From Paracoccaceae bacterium (GTDB taxonomy: Bacteria > Pseudomonadota > Alphaproteobacteria > Rhodobacterales > Rhodobacteraceae), in contig SLKW01000264.1 in the NCBI GenBank assembly GCA_007134405.1, positions 1 through 17,542 of the forward strand: a stretch of 17,542 nt of DNA, read 5' to 3'. This document shows positions 6,096-12,823 of this stretch, piece by piece. Below the pieces are notes generated by a model. That model did no database searches and had not been told where the DNA came from. It was given only the letters and a program-made list of their open reading frames with translations. Within the stretch, counting starts at the first letter, position 1; each line of letters begins with the position of its first letter. The position numbers and the translations under genes were made by a program.

Positions 6096-7481
6096 TCAGG
6101 CGGCGCTGGCCGAGATTGTAACCTGGTTGCGCCCTTCGGTTTTGGCCGCGAAAAGGGCTGTGTCAGCGCGTTCCACGACCTCTCGCGCCGCTTCGGACCT
6201 GCCCTGTGGATCGGCATTGCCCAGAGCCAGGCCGACCGAGATTGTGACATGAACCTCGCGGCCGTCCGGCAAGGCCACCGGCGTCGATTCGATCGCCCGG
6301 CACAGCCGCTCGGCGGCAATGCGCGCGGACCCGAGCGTGGTGTCGGACAGCGCGACCAGAAACTCTTCGCCGCCAATCCGCGCGACCAGATCGGACGGGC
6401 GCAGATTGTCACGCAAACGGTGCGCGACCGTCTCCAGGACCTTGTCGCCGGCGGCATGGCCGAAGCTGTCGTTGATCGCCTTGAAGCGGTCGAGGTCGAG
6501 CACCATCACCGCATACCTACGTCCGGTTTCGCGGGCGCGCTGCGCGACGCGTTCGAGATGGGTCAGGGCGTAGCGGCGGTTGTAAAGGCCCGTCAGCGGA
6601 TCGGCGACCGCAAGCCGCAGTCCGTCCTGCACCTGCCGGCGCAGCTGGTCGGTACGCCGCTTGCGCCTGACATGAAGCTTGAGGCGCAGCGCCGTCTCCT
6701 CGGGGTCGAGCGGCAGGGGAAACAGATCGGTCGCGCCCAGATCGAGCGCCATTGCCGCGACCTCGCCCGCCGCGTCGGGCAACACCAGGCAGACCGCCGA
6801 ATGCCGGCTTTGGACGCGCGAGCGCAGGTCCGATACCAGCCGCAAACCCGAGCCGGCAGCGGGCAGATTGGCGGCCACGACATAGACATCGGGCACCTGC
6901 TGGCCATCGGCGTCGGCCAGGGCCGCGGTGGGCGTCACAAGGTCGATCCGGCCCGCGAAATGCGGGGTCAGCATCGCGCGCCAGTTCATCGCGGTCGCGC
7001 TGTCCGGCGCGATGAGTGCGACATGGTCCGGCATGTCGAATGCTGCGGCGGTCTCGTTGAAACCCATTTCGCCGCAGGTCGCCGCGCGCAGGCGCAATTC
7101 GTCCTCCGTTTCGCAGGCGCGCAGCAGGCTGCGGATCCGCGCCAGCAATATCGCCTCGTTGAGCGGCTTGACCAAGAACTCGTCGGCGCCGGCCTGCAAT
7201 GCCTCCAAGCGCCGTGCGCGATCGGTCGAGGCGGTGATGATCACGACCGGAATATGGCTGGTCGCCGGATCGGCGCGGAGCCGCCTGCACACTTCGATCC
7301 CCGAAATGTCCGGCAGCATCATGTCGAGAAGGATCAGTTTCGGTTGCTCTTCGCGCGCAACCCTCAGCGCTGTCTCGCCGTCGCCGGCCTGAATGCTGTC
7401 ATGGCAAGCCTCCTTCAGCTTGACCTTCAGCATGATCCGGTTGACCGACATGTCGTCGACGATCAGAATCTTCTCTGCCAT
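6096..7481 (-). CDS. pleD: PleD-type response regulator, diguanylate cyclase
   Basis: A 461-residue soluble protein with the PleD layout REC-REC'-GGDEF, making cyclic-di-GMP from two GTP. The first receiver (about 4-120) has the acidic pair D9/D10, phospho-acceptor D53 (LILLDMMLPD) and K105. The second receiver (about 152-272) is degenerate: Ala203 stands where the Asp would be, so it is an adaptor for dimerisation, as in Caulobacter PleD. The GGDEF domain (about 293-455) has an intact GGEEF at 370-374 and the inhibitory I-site RPSD at 361-364, five residues before it. The start at 7481 (MAEKILIVDD) has GGAAGAGG just upstream; a frame extension to 7550 is rejected. In relatives PleD is phosphorylated by DivJ/PleC-type kinases and links cell cycle to surface attachment. 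It is transcribed away from DUF3572 across a 221-base gap. Confidence 0.95.
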   Translation of the reverse strand: MAEKILIVDDMSVNRIMLKVKLKEACHDSIQAGDGETALRVAREEQPKLILLDMMLPDISGIEVCRRLRADPATSHIPVVIITASTDRARRLEALQAGADEFLVKPLNEAILLARIRSLLRACETEDELRLRAATCGEMGFNETAAAFDMPDHVALIAPDSATAMNWRAMLTPHFAGRIDLVTPTAALADADGQQVPDVYVVAANLPAAGSGLRLVSDLRSRVQSRHSAVCLVLPDAAGEVAAMALDLGATDLFPLPLDPEETALRLKLHVRRKRRTDQLRRQVQDGLRLAVADPLTGLYNRRYALTHLERVAQRARETGRRYAVMVLDLDRFKAINDSFGHAAGDKVLETVAHRLRDNLRPSDLVARIGGEEFLVALSDTTLGSARIAAERLCRAIESTPVALPDGREVHVTISVGLALGNADPQGRSEAAREVVERADTALFAAKTEGRNQVTISASAA

Positions 7482-7581
7482 GGCCTCTTCCGTGAAGGTC
7501 CCGTATTCAGGAACGCGGACCGATGTGGAACGGAGTGAACGAAGTAGCACCGGAAACCTAAGGAGTATCTTGGTTCAAATG

Positions 7582-7608
7582 GTTAACATATTCTTTCGGT
7601 TCGTTAAC
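7582..7608. promoter_or_regulatory. Paired GTTAAC palindromes upstream of pleD
   Basis: Two GTTAAC hexamers at 7582-7587 and 7603-7608, exactly 21 bp apart (two helical turns), in the pleD/DUF3572 divergent region. TTAAC is the core half-site of CtrA boxes (TTAA-N7-TTAAC), but the 7-base spacing to a second TTAA is not present. Regulatory role is inferred only. Confidence 0.3.
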
Positions 7609-7623
7609 GAATGGCAAAACTCC

Positions 7624-7637
7624 GCGCATCGATGCGC
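7624..7637. repeat. 14-bp palindrome GCGCATCGATGCGC
   Basis: Perfect 14-bp palindrome followed by TTTATTG, 65 bases before the DUF3572 start in the pleD/DUF3572 intergenic region. It could be a binding site; with no unpaired loop it makes a poor terminator. Confidence 0.4.
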
Positions 7638-7702
7638 TTTATTGTTGCCAACGCGAGAACAGGAAGCGGCTGCATGCGAAACAGCGCTCCGGTGAGGACT
7701 CA

Positions 7703-7981
7703 ATGAACCGCCCGCAAGCCGAATCATTCGCGGTCGAGGTTCTGCAGTGGCTGGCGGAAGATCACGCGCGTATCGGCGCCTTCCTCGCGGCGACGGGGAT
7801 GACCCCCGCGGATCTGCGCCACGCCGCGGGCGAGGCCAGCTTCCTGCTTGCCGTCATCGACTTCCTGATGGCCGACGAGGCGCTCTTGCTGGATTGCTGC
7901 GGCACGCTTGACGTCCCGGCTTCGACCCCCGCGGCAGCCCGCGCGGGGTTGCCCGGCGGCGACGAGGTGCACTGGACATGA
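7703..7981 (+). CDS. DUF3572 family protein
   Basis: A 92-residue cytoplasmic, mostly helical protein of the DUF3572 family, function unknown. The family look is in the segments AVEVLQWLAEDHARIGAFLAATG, TPADLRHAAGE and LAVIDFLMADEALLLDCC, about residues 10-66. GAGG precedes the ATG by about 6 bases. Its stop overlaps the start of the following HAD phosphatase gene by ATGA (7978-7981), so the two are almost certainly one coupled operon. The order pleD (divergent), DUF3572, HAD is one I associate with Rhodobacterales; this is recalled rather than tested. It contains no obvious catalytic motif. Confidence 0.85.
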   Translation: MNRPQAESFAVEVLQWLAEDHARIGAFLAATGMTPADLRHAAGEASFLLAVIDFLMADEALLLDCCGTLDVPASTPAAARAGLPGGDEVHWT

Positions 7982-8715
7982 CGCAGGTGCCATCGACAGC
8001 AATCGAACCCATTTTCACAGATCTCAAGGGGTTGCTATTCGACAAGGATGGCACGCTCTTCGACTTCCAGGCAAGCTGGGGGGTCTGGGCGCGCACCGTG
8101 CTGGACGAGATCGCCGGGGACGATGCGGCGCTCGCGGATCGCCTTGCCACAGCGATGCGCTACGACCCGGCGCGCGCGCGCTTTCATGCCGACAGCACCG
8201 TGATCGCCGGCACGGGTGAGGAGGTGGCGGCACTTTTTGCAACCCATCTGCCCAATTGGCCGGGCGGGGTGGACGCGCTGGCCGCCTGGCTTGGCGATCG
8301 CGCCTCTGAAGCGCCGATGGTCGAGGCGGTGCCATTGGCGCCGCTCTTCACCCGGCTCGGCTCGGCTGGATTCCGCTTGGGCGTGGCGACGAACGACTAC
8401 GAATCCGTCGCGCGCGCGCATCTGGGCGGGCAGGCGGCGCTCTTTGACTTCGTGGCCGGCGCCGATTCGGGGCATGGGGCGAAGCCGGAGCCCGGCATGT
8501 TGCTGGCCTTCGCGGTCGAATTCGGGCTCGATCCGCGGCAGGTGCTGATGGTCGGCGACAGCCGCCATGACCTGATCGCCGGCCGCGCTGCCGGCATGCC
8601 GACGCTCGCCGTCCTGACCGGCGTCGCGGACGAGGCCGAACTGGCGCCTTTCGCCGACATGGTCTGTCCCGATATCGGGCATTTGCCACGGTTGCTGGGC
8701 ATCGGCCCGGACTGA
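7978..8715 (+). CDS. HAD family hydrolase (phosphoglycolate phosphatase-like)
   Basis: A 245-residue HAD superfamily phosphatase with all four motifs. Motif I is DKDGT at 22-26 (nucleophile D22, acid D24); motif II is the Thr in GVATND; motif III is the Lys in GHGAKPEPG; motif IV is MVGDSRHD. The helical cap lies between motif I and motif II, as in the Gph/phosphonatase-like subclass, so small phosphorylated metabolites such as 2-phosphoglycolate are possible substrates; the sequence alone does not settle this. Cytoplasmic. The start at 7978 overlaps the DUF3572 stop. The C-terminal phrase FADMVCPDIGHLPRLL is typical of these small phosphatases. Confidence 0.88.
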   Translation: MTQVPSTAIEPIFTDLKGLLFDKDGTLFDFQASWGVWARTVLDEIAGDDAALADRLATAMRYDPARARFHADSTVIAGTGEEVAALFATHLPNWPGGVDALAAWLGDRASEAPMVEAVPLAPLFTRLGSAGFRLGVATNDYESVARAHLGGQAALFDFVAGADSGHGAKPEPGMLLAFAVEFGLDPRQVLMVGDSRHDLIAGRAAGMPTLAVLTGVADEAELAPFADMVCPDIGHLPRLLGIGPD

Positions 8716-8796
8716 AAGCTTTTGGCGAATCCTTAACCGATCTGACCTAGCGTCAGCACGCGCCGACAAGGCGGCGTCTGGCGGGACTTGGCCCAT

Positions 8797-9438
8797 ATGC
8801 ATGGACTGGTGAATCGTGCGATCCAGTGCTTCTTGCACGATTCGTTCGGACCCGGCGTCTGGACGGCGGTCGCCAACAGCGCGGATCTGACCGATGTCCT
8901 CGGCGCCGACGGGTTCGAGGCGATGAGCGTCTACGAGGACGCGGTGACCGAAGCGATGCTGACGGCCGCATGCGATCGCCTCGGCCGCCCGCGCGAATCG
9001 CTGCTCGAGGATCTGGGCACGTATCTCATCTGGAACGAGAAGCTGGAGCCCTTGCGCCGGCTGCTGCGATTCGGCGGGCGCAGCTTCACCGAATTCCTCT
9101 ACTCGCTGGAAGACCTGCGCGGCCGTACCAGACTCGCGGTCGCCCAGCTCGACCTGCCCGAACTCGAACTCGACGAGGCGGGGGAAGGCACTTTCACGCT
9201 GCGCTGCCGCGCCTGCCCGCCGGGCTTCGGGCACGTGATGGCCGGCATTTTGCGCGCCCTGGGCGACGATTACGGCGCGCTGGTCGTGCTGGAACACCTG
9301 GGGCCGGTTTCTCCCAGATCGGACGAGGAGGAGCGCCGCGTGCACGGGCGGCAGGACGAGTTGCTGTCGATCGCCGTGCACGATCCCGATTTTCACGCCG
9401 GCCGCCGGTTCGACCTGGCCGGGATCGGGGCCGCGTGA
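8797..9438 (+). CDS. H-NOX-like sensor protein lacking the canonical heme ligand
   Basis: A 213-residue soluble protein of the heme NO-binding (H-NOX/HNOB) family. The N-terminus MHGLVNRAIQCFLHDSFG, the middle LRRLLRFGGRSFTEFLYSLEDL (about 86-107), and GFGHVMAGILRAL (143-155) align with the fold. Compared with guanylate cyclase beta-1 (NLDALHDHLATIYP), the proximal heme His is replaced by Arg108 (SLEDLRGR), and no His lies between residues 15 and 145. The YxSxR heme-propionate motif reads CRACP (137-141), so all three key residues are changed. Classical heme binding is therefore unlikely, although another ligand (for example H146) cannot be excluded. The start is the ATG at 8797, matching the family's MHG; a TTG nine bases earlier is less likely. 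The stop overlaps the next gene's ATG (TGATG), so it is coupled to the HNOBA-GGDEF partner. Confidence 0.82.
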   Translation: MHGLVNRAIQCFLHDSFGPGVWTAVANSADLTDVLGADGFEAMSVYEDAVTEAMLTAACDRLGRPRESLLEDLGTYLIWNEKLEPLRRLLRFGGRSFTEFLYSLEDLRGRTRLAVAQLDLPELELDEAGEGTFTLRCRACPPGFGHVMAGILRALGDDYGALVVLEHLGPVSPRSDEEERRVHGRQDELLSIAVHDPDFHAGRRFDLAGIGAA

Positions 9439-10448
9439 TGGATGGCCCGCCCGAACCGCTGACCTTTCGCCTGGCGCCGGGTGCGCTTGGCCATCTGATG
9501 CCGCTTTACCTGTGGCTGGCGCCCGACGGGCATATCCACTGCATGGGACCGAGCCTGCGCAAGATCATGGGGCCGGCCGCATTGGGCGCGCCGCTCGCCG
9601 AGGTTTTCGAGTTGCGGCGCCCGCGCGGCGCGGCAAGCCTTGCGGATCTGACGCGCGCCCCTGCGCTGCGGCTGAACCTGCGCGCCGCCCCGCATACTGG
9701 CTTCAAGGGCGTGGCCGTGCCCCTTGCCGGCGGCGAGGGCGTGCTGGTCAACCTGTCCTTCGGCCACGCGGTGCGCGAGGCGGTTCGCGACCACGCGCTG
9801 TCCGACACCGATTTCGCGGCAACCGACCTGGCGATCGAGCTTCTCTACCTCGCCGAGGCCAAGGCGGCGGTGATGGGCGAGCTGGAAAAGACGAACGCCC
9901 GCCTCAACGGCGCCAAGCGCACGGCCGAGGAACTGGCGCTCACCGATGCGCTGACCGGGCTGCGCAACCGCCGCGGGATGGACCGCGCGCTGTCGGGCCT
10001 TCTGGCCGCGCGGCACGACTTCGCGATGCTGCATCTCGACCTCGACCATTTCAAGCAGGTCAACGACACGCTTGGCCATGCCGCGGGCGATCATGTGCTG
10101 ACCGAATTCGCCCGCATGCTGCGCGACAGCGTGCGCGGCGGTGACGTCATAACGCGCGTCGGCGGGGATGAATTCATCCTGCTCTTCCCGGGCCTGTCCG
10201 ACTATGGCCCCCTCGAACGCGTCGCGGGCCGGATCCTTGATCTTCTGCGCACGCCGATCGACTTCCTCGGCCAGGCCTGCGCGGTGGGCTCGTCGATGGG
10301 CGCGGTCCTGTCACGCAACTACGACAGCCCGGAAGCCGACCGGATGCTGTCGGATGCTGACCGCGCGCTCTATGCGTCGAAAGCGGCGGGGCGTGGCCGG
10401 CTCACGCTCACCGAAGCCGACGGCACCCTGGCCACACAAGCGCCCTAG
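9438..10448 (+). CDS. HNOBA-GGDEF diguanylate cyclase
   Basis: A 336-residue soluble protein. The N-terminal ~110 residues look like the HNOBA (heme-NO-binding-associated, PAS-like) domain: LMPLYLWLAPDGHIHCMGPSL, then FELRRPRG and GFKGVAVPLAGGEGVLVNLSFG. A coiled-coil linker (about 136-168) leads to a GGDEF domain (about 168-325). The active site is intact: GGDEF at 242-246, metal and substrate region HLDLDHFKQVND, and inhibitory I-site RGGD at 233-236, five residues before GGDEF. It is predicted to make cyclic-di-GMP, controlled by the H-NOX-like protein whose gene it overlaps by one base. In known systems HNOBA domains contact H-NOX partners. A related H-NOX/diguanylate cyclase pair has, to my recollection, been studied in Dinoroseobacter shibae with NO as signal. 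Confidence 0.88.
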   Translation: MDGPPEPLTFRLAPGALGHLMPLYLWLAPDGHIHCMGPSLRKIMGPAALGAPLAEVFELRRPRGAASLADLTRAPALRLNLRAAPHTGFKGVAVPLAGGEGVLVNLSFGHAVREAVRDHALSDTDFAATDLAIELLYLAEAKAAVMGELEKTNARLNGAKRTAEELALTDALTGLRNRRGMDRALSGLLAARHDFAMLHLDLDHFKQVNDTLGHAAGDHVLTEFARMLRDSVRGGDVITRVGGDEFILLFPGLSDYGPLERVAGRILDLLRTPIDFLGQACAVGSSMGAVLSRNYDSPEADRMLSDADRALYASKAAGRGRLTLTEADGTLATQAP

Positions 10449-10460
10449 TCGCAGGCGCTT
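10438..10460 (+). terminator. Possible terminator at end of HNOBA-GGDEF gene
   Basis: AAGCGCC (10438-10444) and GGCGCTT (10454-10460) form a 7-bp stem with a 9-base loop that contains the TAG stop codon; a single T follows the stem end. Weak as a terminator but well placed. Confidence 0.4.
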
Positions 10461-10469
10461 TGCGCCGCG

Positions 10470-10498
10470 TTGCCGTGGCCGGGCGCTGCGGCTATAAT
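10470..10498 (+). promoter_or_regulatory. Strong sigma-70-type promoter for the lipoprotein gene
   Basis: -35 TTGCCG (10470-10475), exact 17-base spacer, -10 TATAAT (10493-10498, full consensus). It sits 30 bases before the lipoprotein ATG, giving a leader of about 20-25 bases. The best housekeeping-type promoter I found in the window. Confidence 0.7.
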
Positions 10499-10527
10499 TG
10501 CGCCGACAGTCTTTCTCCGGAGCCCCC

Positions 10528-10968
10528 ATGCCGCGCCCCCTGTTTGCCGCCAGCCTGGCCTTTCTCGCCGCCGGCTGCCTTGCCGTCGCCGACGATCCCG
10601 TCGCCGGCCCCGTCGATTGCCCCGTGATCGATTCGCGCGACTGGACCGCCTTCGTGAACGCCATGCCCGGACCGGACGCCCGGCCCGAACTGATCGTGAC
10701 CGGCACGGTGCAATTGCCCAGCGCGGGTTACACCGTCAGCCTCGAGCCCGGGCCCACCGATCGCTCGACCCGGCCGGTCCAGATCGTCGAATTGGTCGCA
10801 ACGCCGCCCGAGGGCCCCGCCGCGACGGTGCTCAGCGATGTCGACGTCCGGCTGCAGATGCCCGCGCTGGTCCCGGCCGCCGGTGCGCCGTCGCCCTATC
10901 GCGGTGTGCGCGTCGTCTGCGCCGGGTCGGAGCTTGCCTTCATCGCCCCGGTCGAGACCGCCTGGTAA
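10528..10968 (+). CDS. Putative lipoprotein, unknown function
   Basis: A 146-residue protein with a short signal sequence (residues 4-16, FAASLAFLAAG) followed by Cys17, a usable lipobox (LAAGC), so it is probably lipid-anchored in the envelope. The mature part has two further cysteines (DCPVIDSRDW and RVVCAGSE) that could form a disulfide, and beta-rich phrases such as PELIVTGTVQLPSAGYTVSL and PVQIVELVATPP. I do not recognise a named family. CCGGAG lies 6 bases before the ATG, and a consensus promoter lies just upstream. A frame extension to 10498 would start inside the promoter and is rejected. The SGNH hydrolase gene follows after 42 bases, possibly in one transcript. Confidence 0.78.
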   Translation: MPRPLFAASLAFLAAGCLAVADDPVAGPVDCPVIDSRDWTAFVNAMPGPDARPELIVTGTVQLPSAGYTVSLEPGPTDRSTRPVQIVELVATPPEGPAATVLSDVDVRLQMPALVPAAGAPSPYRGVRVVCAGSELAFIAPVETAW

Positions 10969-11010
10969 CCGCCGGGCCCAGCCAGTCCCCACGAAGCGCG
11001 CGCCGCCGCG

Positions 11011-11769
11011 ATGCCCCAACTCACCCATCCCCTGCTGCACCTCGCGCTTGCCCCGGTCTGCCTTGTGCAAGGGCTCGCCGTGCGCCGGCGCGCCGCGCGC
11101 CTGCCCGAAGCTGCGGGACCGCGTGGGGGCCGGGTAGGCACCGGACCGCTGCTTCGGCTCTTGATCCTTGGCGATTCCTCCGCCGCCGGGGTCGGTGTCG
11201 CCCATCAGGACGATGCCCTCGCCGGCCGGCTGGGGCACGCGCTGGCCGCCCGTTTCACGGTGCAATGGCAGCTGCATGCCCGGATCGGCGCGACCACCGC
11301 CAGCACGCTGCAGACGATGCGCGAGATCGATGCCGCCCCCTTCGATGCCGCCGTGATCGCCCTTGGTGTCAACGATGTCGCCCGGCAGGTGCCGCTGAAG
11401 CGCTGGCTTGCCCAGCAGCAGGCGCTGGCAGAGCTGCTGCGGGCGCGGTTCGGCCTGCGCCGCGCGTATCTGTCGGGTGTGCCGCCGATGGGGTGCTTTC
11501 CGCTCTTGCCGCAGCCTTTGCGCGCGGTTCTTGGGGCGCGTGCCGCCCGCTTCGACACGGCCTTGGCCCAGGCGGTCCGCAGACAGCCCGCGTTGCGGTA
11601 TCTGCCGATCCCGGGAGCGGCGCTTGACCCGGCCCTGATGGCCGAGGACGGCTTCCACCCCGGACCCGTGATCTATCGGCTCTGGGCCGAGCATCTGGCC
11701 GAGGCGATCTGCGCCGATTTCGCGGCTCCCGGCAGGGCGCGGACCGCGGCCGCCCCGCCTGTCTCTTGA
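11011..11769 (+). CDS. SGNH/GDSL-family hydrolase
   Basis: A 252-residue esterase/lipase-fold protein. The SGNH blocks are visible in order: nucleophile S56 in LILGDSSAAG (block I), the Gly of ARIGATT at 93 (block II), GVNDV with N121 (block III), and D213/H216 in EDGFHPG (block V). The N-terminal ~45 residues include a hydrophobic stretch (LLHLALAPVCLVQGLAV, about 8-24) that could be a membrane anchor or uncleaved signal, followed by a basic RRRAAR run. The true substrate is unknown; family members act on acyl esters, including lipids and sugar acetyl groups. There is no strong Shine-Dalgarno sequence before the ATG at 11011, so the start is less certain. Confidence 0.85.
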   Translation: MPQLTHPLLHLALAPVCLVQGLAVRRRAARLPEAAGPRGGRVGTGPLLRLLILGDSSAAGVGVAHQDDALAGRLGHALAARFTVQWQLHARIGATTASTLQTMREIDAAPFDAAVIALGVNDVARQVPLKRWLAQQQALAELLRARFGLRRAYLSGVPPMGCFPLLPQPLRAVLGARAARFDTALAQAVRRQPALRYLPIPGAALDPALMAEDGFHPGPVIYRLWAEHLAEAICADFAAPGRARTAAAPPVS

Positions 11770-11821
11770 CCCGCGCCGCCGGAGCGATCATCACGCCGGC
11801 ACGAAAACCGGAGCCCGCCGC

Positions 11822-12145
11822 ATGCCCGAGAAATCCCCGACACAGGTCTTCACCCTTGTCGTTCAGGTCGGCCGCAAGGCGGCCGACGGCTTGCCTAAGG
11901 CGGCGACCGGTGCGGGCCTTCTAATCTATGCCGCGGGGCGCGACGAGGGCGAGGCGGTGCGCGAGACGGTGGCGATCCTCAAGCAGGCCGACATGGCGCC
12001 GCTGGACGTGACCGGCTACGGCACGCTCGACGACCGTCTTGCCGCGGGCGAGGAGATCGATGCGAAAGAGCGCGCGCTCATGCAGCGCGCGCTCGACGAG
12101 AATGCGGTGATCGTGGCGCAGATGACGCCCTTCACCGGCGACTGA
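11822..12145 (+). CDS. Small conserved-looking protein of unknown function
   Basis: A 107-residue cytoplasmic protein with no signal peptide or membrane segment. The sequence alternates beta-like and alpha-like segments: VFTLVVQVG, GAGLLIYAAG, EAVRETVAILKQADM, PLDVTGYGTLDDRL, RALMQRALDENAVIVAQMTPF. This suggests a compact alpha/beta fold with a repeated character, possibly a ferredoxin-like dimer. CCGGAG lies about 9 bases before the ATG, and codon use matches the neighbours, so it is a real gene. I do not recognise the family and assign no function. It is the last gene of the rightward group before the convergent hsp20 gene. Confidence 0.75.
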   Translation: MPEKSPTQVFTLVVQVGRKAADGLPKAATGAGLLIYAAGRDEGEAVRETVAILKQADMAPLDVTGYGTLDDRLAAGEEIDAKERALMQRALDENAVIVAQMTPFTGD

Positions 12146-12172
12146 CCCGCGCGAAGGGGCTCTCGCCGCGGC

Positions 12173-12189
12173 CTGCGCAACTTGCGCAG
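12173..12189. repeat. 17-bp palindrome CTGCGCAA-C-TTGCGCAG
   Basis: Perfect 8-bp arms around one C, 27 bases after the stop of the small unknown gene and about 80 bases from the end of hsp20 (convergent). Could be a terminator stem for the rightward genes or a dimer-binding site; no T tract follows. Confidence 0.5.
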
Positions 12190-12210
12190 ACCACTCAAGT
12201 CCATGACAAA

Positions 12211-12224
12211 GAAGGATTACCTTC
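12211..12224 (-). terminator. Possible terminator of hsp20
   Basis: GAAGG (12211-12215), ATTA, CCTTC (12220-12224). Read on the minus strand, the 5-bp stem is followed by TTTGTC. It lies 45-60 bases past the hsp20 stop. The stem is short, so confidence is low. Confidence 0.3.
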
Positions 12225-12269
12225 GCGGAATTAACCACAAAGAAACCCTTTCCGGCGTCGCAGCGCCGC

Positions 12270-12686
12270 TCAACCCTTGCCGATCTTCACGCGCTTTCCG
12301 CTCTTTTCCGTCTTTGCCCTGCGCGGAATGGTGATCGTCAGCACACCGTCTTTCAGGTCGGCCGAAACCTTCGTGTCGTCGGCATCGGCAGGCACCCGGA
12401 ACGACCTCTGGAACGAACCGTACTGACGCTCGCTGAAATACCAGGTGTCGCCCTTTTCCTCGCGTTCGGTCTTCTTCTCGCCTTTCACCGCGACAACCCC
12501 GTTATCGACCGTGAGCTGAATGTCGGCTTCGGCGACGCCGGGCAGTTCCATCGCGATGCGGTAAGCATCATCGCCCGACGACGCCTCGGCGGCGGGCGCG
12601 ACCCAGTCGGCAAGCTTGCCGCCGAACTGGCGGAAGGGTTCGTAAAGCGAGGGAAAGAAGGTCCCAAGCGGAGTCTTCTCGACCAT
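12270..12686 (-). CDS. Hsp20/alpha-crystallin small heat-shock protein
   Basis: A 138-residue ATP-independent chaperone that binds unfolding proteins in the cytoplasm. The alpha-crystallin domain spans about 36-128: DDAYRIAMELPGVAEADIQLTV, GVVAVKGEKKTER, WYFSERQYGSFQRSFRVPADAD and KDGVLTITIPRR. The C-terminal tail KSGKRVKIGKG carries an I/V-x-I anchor. The start is the ATG at 12686 (MVEKTPLGTFF), with GGAGGAG 5 bases upstream; an extension to 12752 would run into the heat-shock promoter and is rejected. The promoter at 12738-12766 has the sigma-32 (RpoH) form. Transcribed alone. The closest named relatives could be HspA/IbpA-type proteins, but no symbol is assigned. Confidence 0.93.
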   Translation of the reverse strand: MVEKTPLGTFFPSLYEPFRQFGGKLADWVAPAAEASSGDDAYRIAMELPGVAEADIQLTVDNGVVAVKGEKKTEREEKGDTWYFSERQYGSFQRSFRVPADADDTKVSADLKDGVLTITIPRRAKTEKSGKRVKIGKG

Positions 12687-12737
12687 GATCTCCTCCATCT
12701 GAAAAGCGAGATTGAACAGTGGCTCTATAGATCGTCG

Positions 12738-12766
12738 AGATGGGAACCGCATTGATTCCGGTCAAG
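12738..12766 (-). promoter_or_regulatory. RpoH (sigma-32) heat-shock promoter of hsp20
   Basis: Minus strand: -35 CTTGACC (12766-12760), 14-base spacer, -10 TCCCATCT (12745-12738). Compared with CTTGAAA-N13/17-CCCCATNT this is a close match (5 of 7 in the -35 element; one mismatch in the -10 element). It predicts transcription starting near 12730 and a leader of about 45 bases. Confidence 0.7.
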
Positions 12767-12823
12767 TCCCGCTGCGCGCGGAGGCCGCGTCAGCGGCCGG
12801 AACGCCGGGACCGCGGTCTTTCC

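Noticed and set aside
8035..9396. A 453-codon open frame on the minus strand
   Set aside because: It lies antisense across the HAD phosphatase and H-NOX-like genes and has no recognisable protein features.
8797..9438. H-NOX-like gene as a decaying pseudogene
   Set aside because: The frame is intact, codon use matches neighbours, fold-forming segments are kept and it is translationally coupled to an intact partner; only heme-related positions differ.
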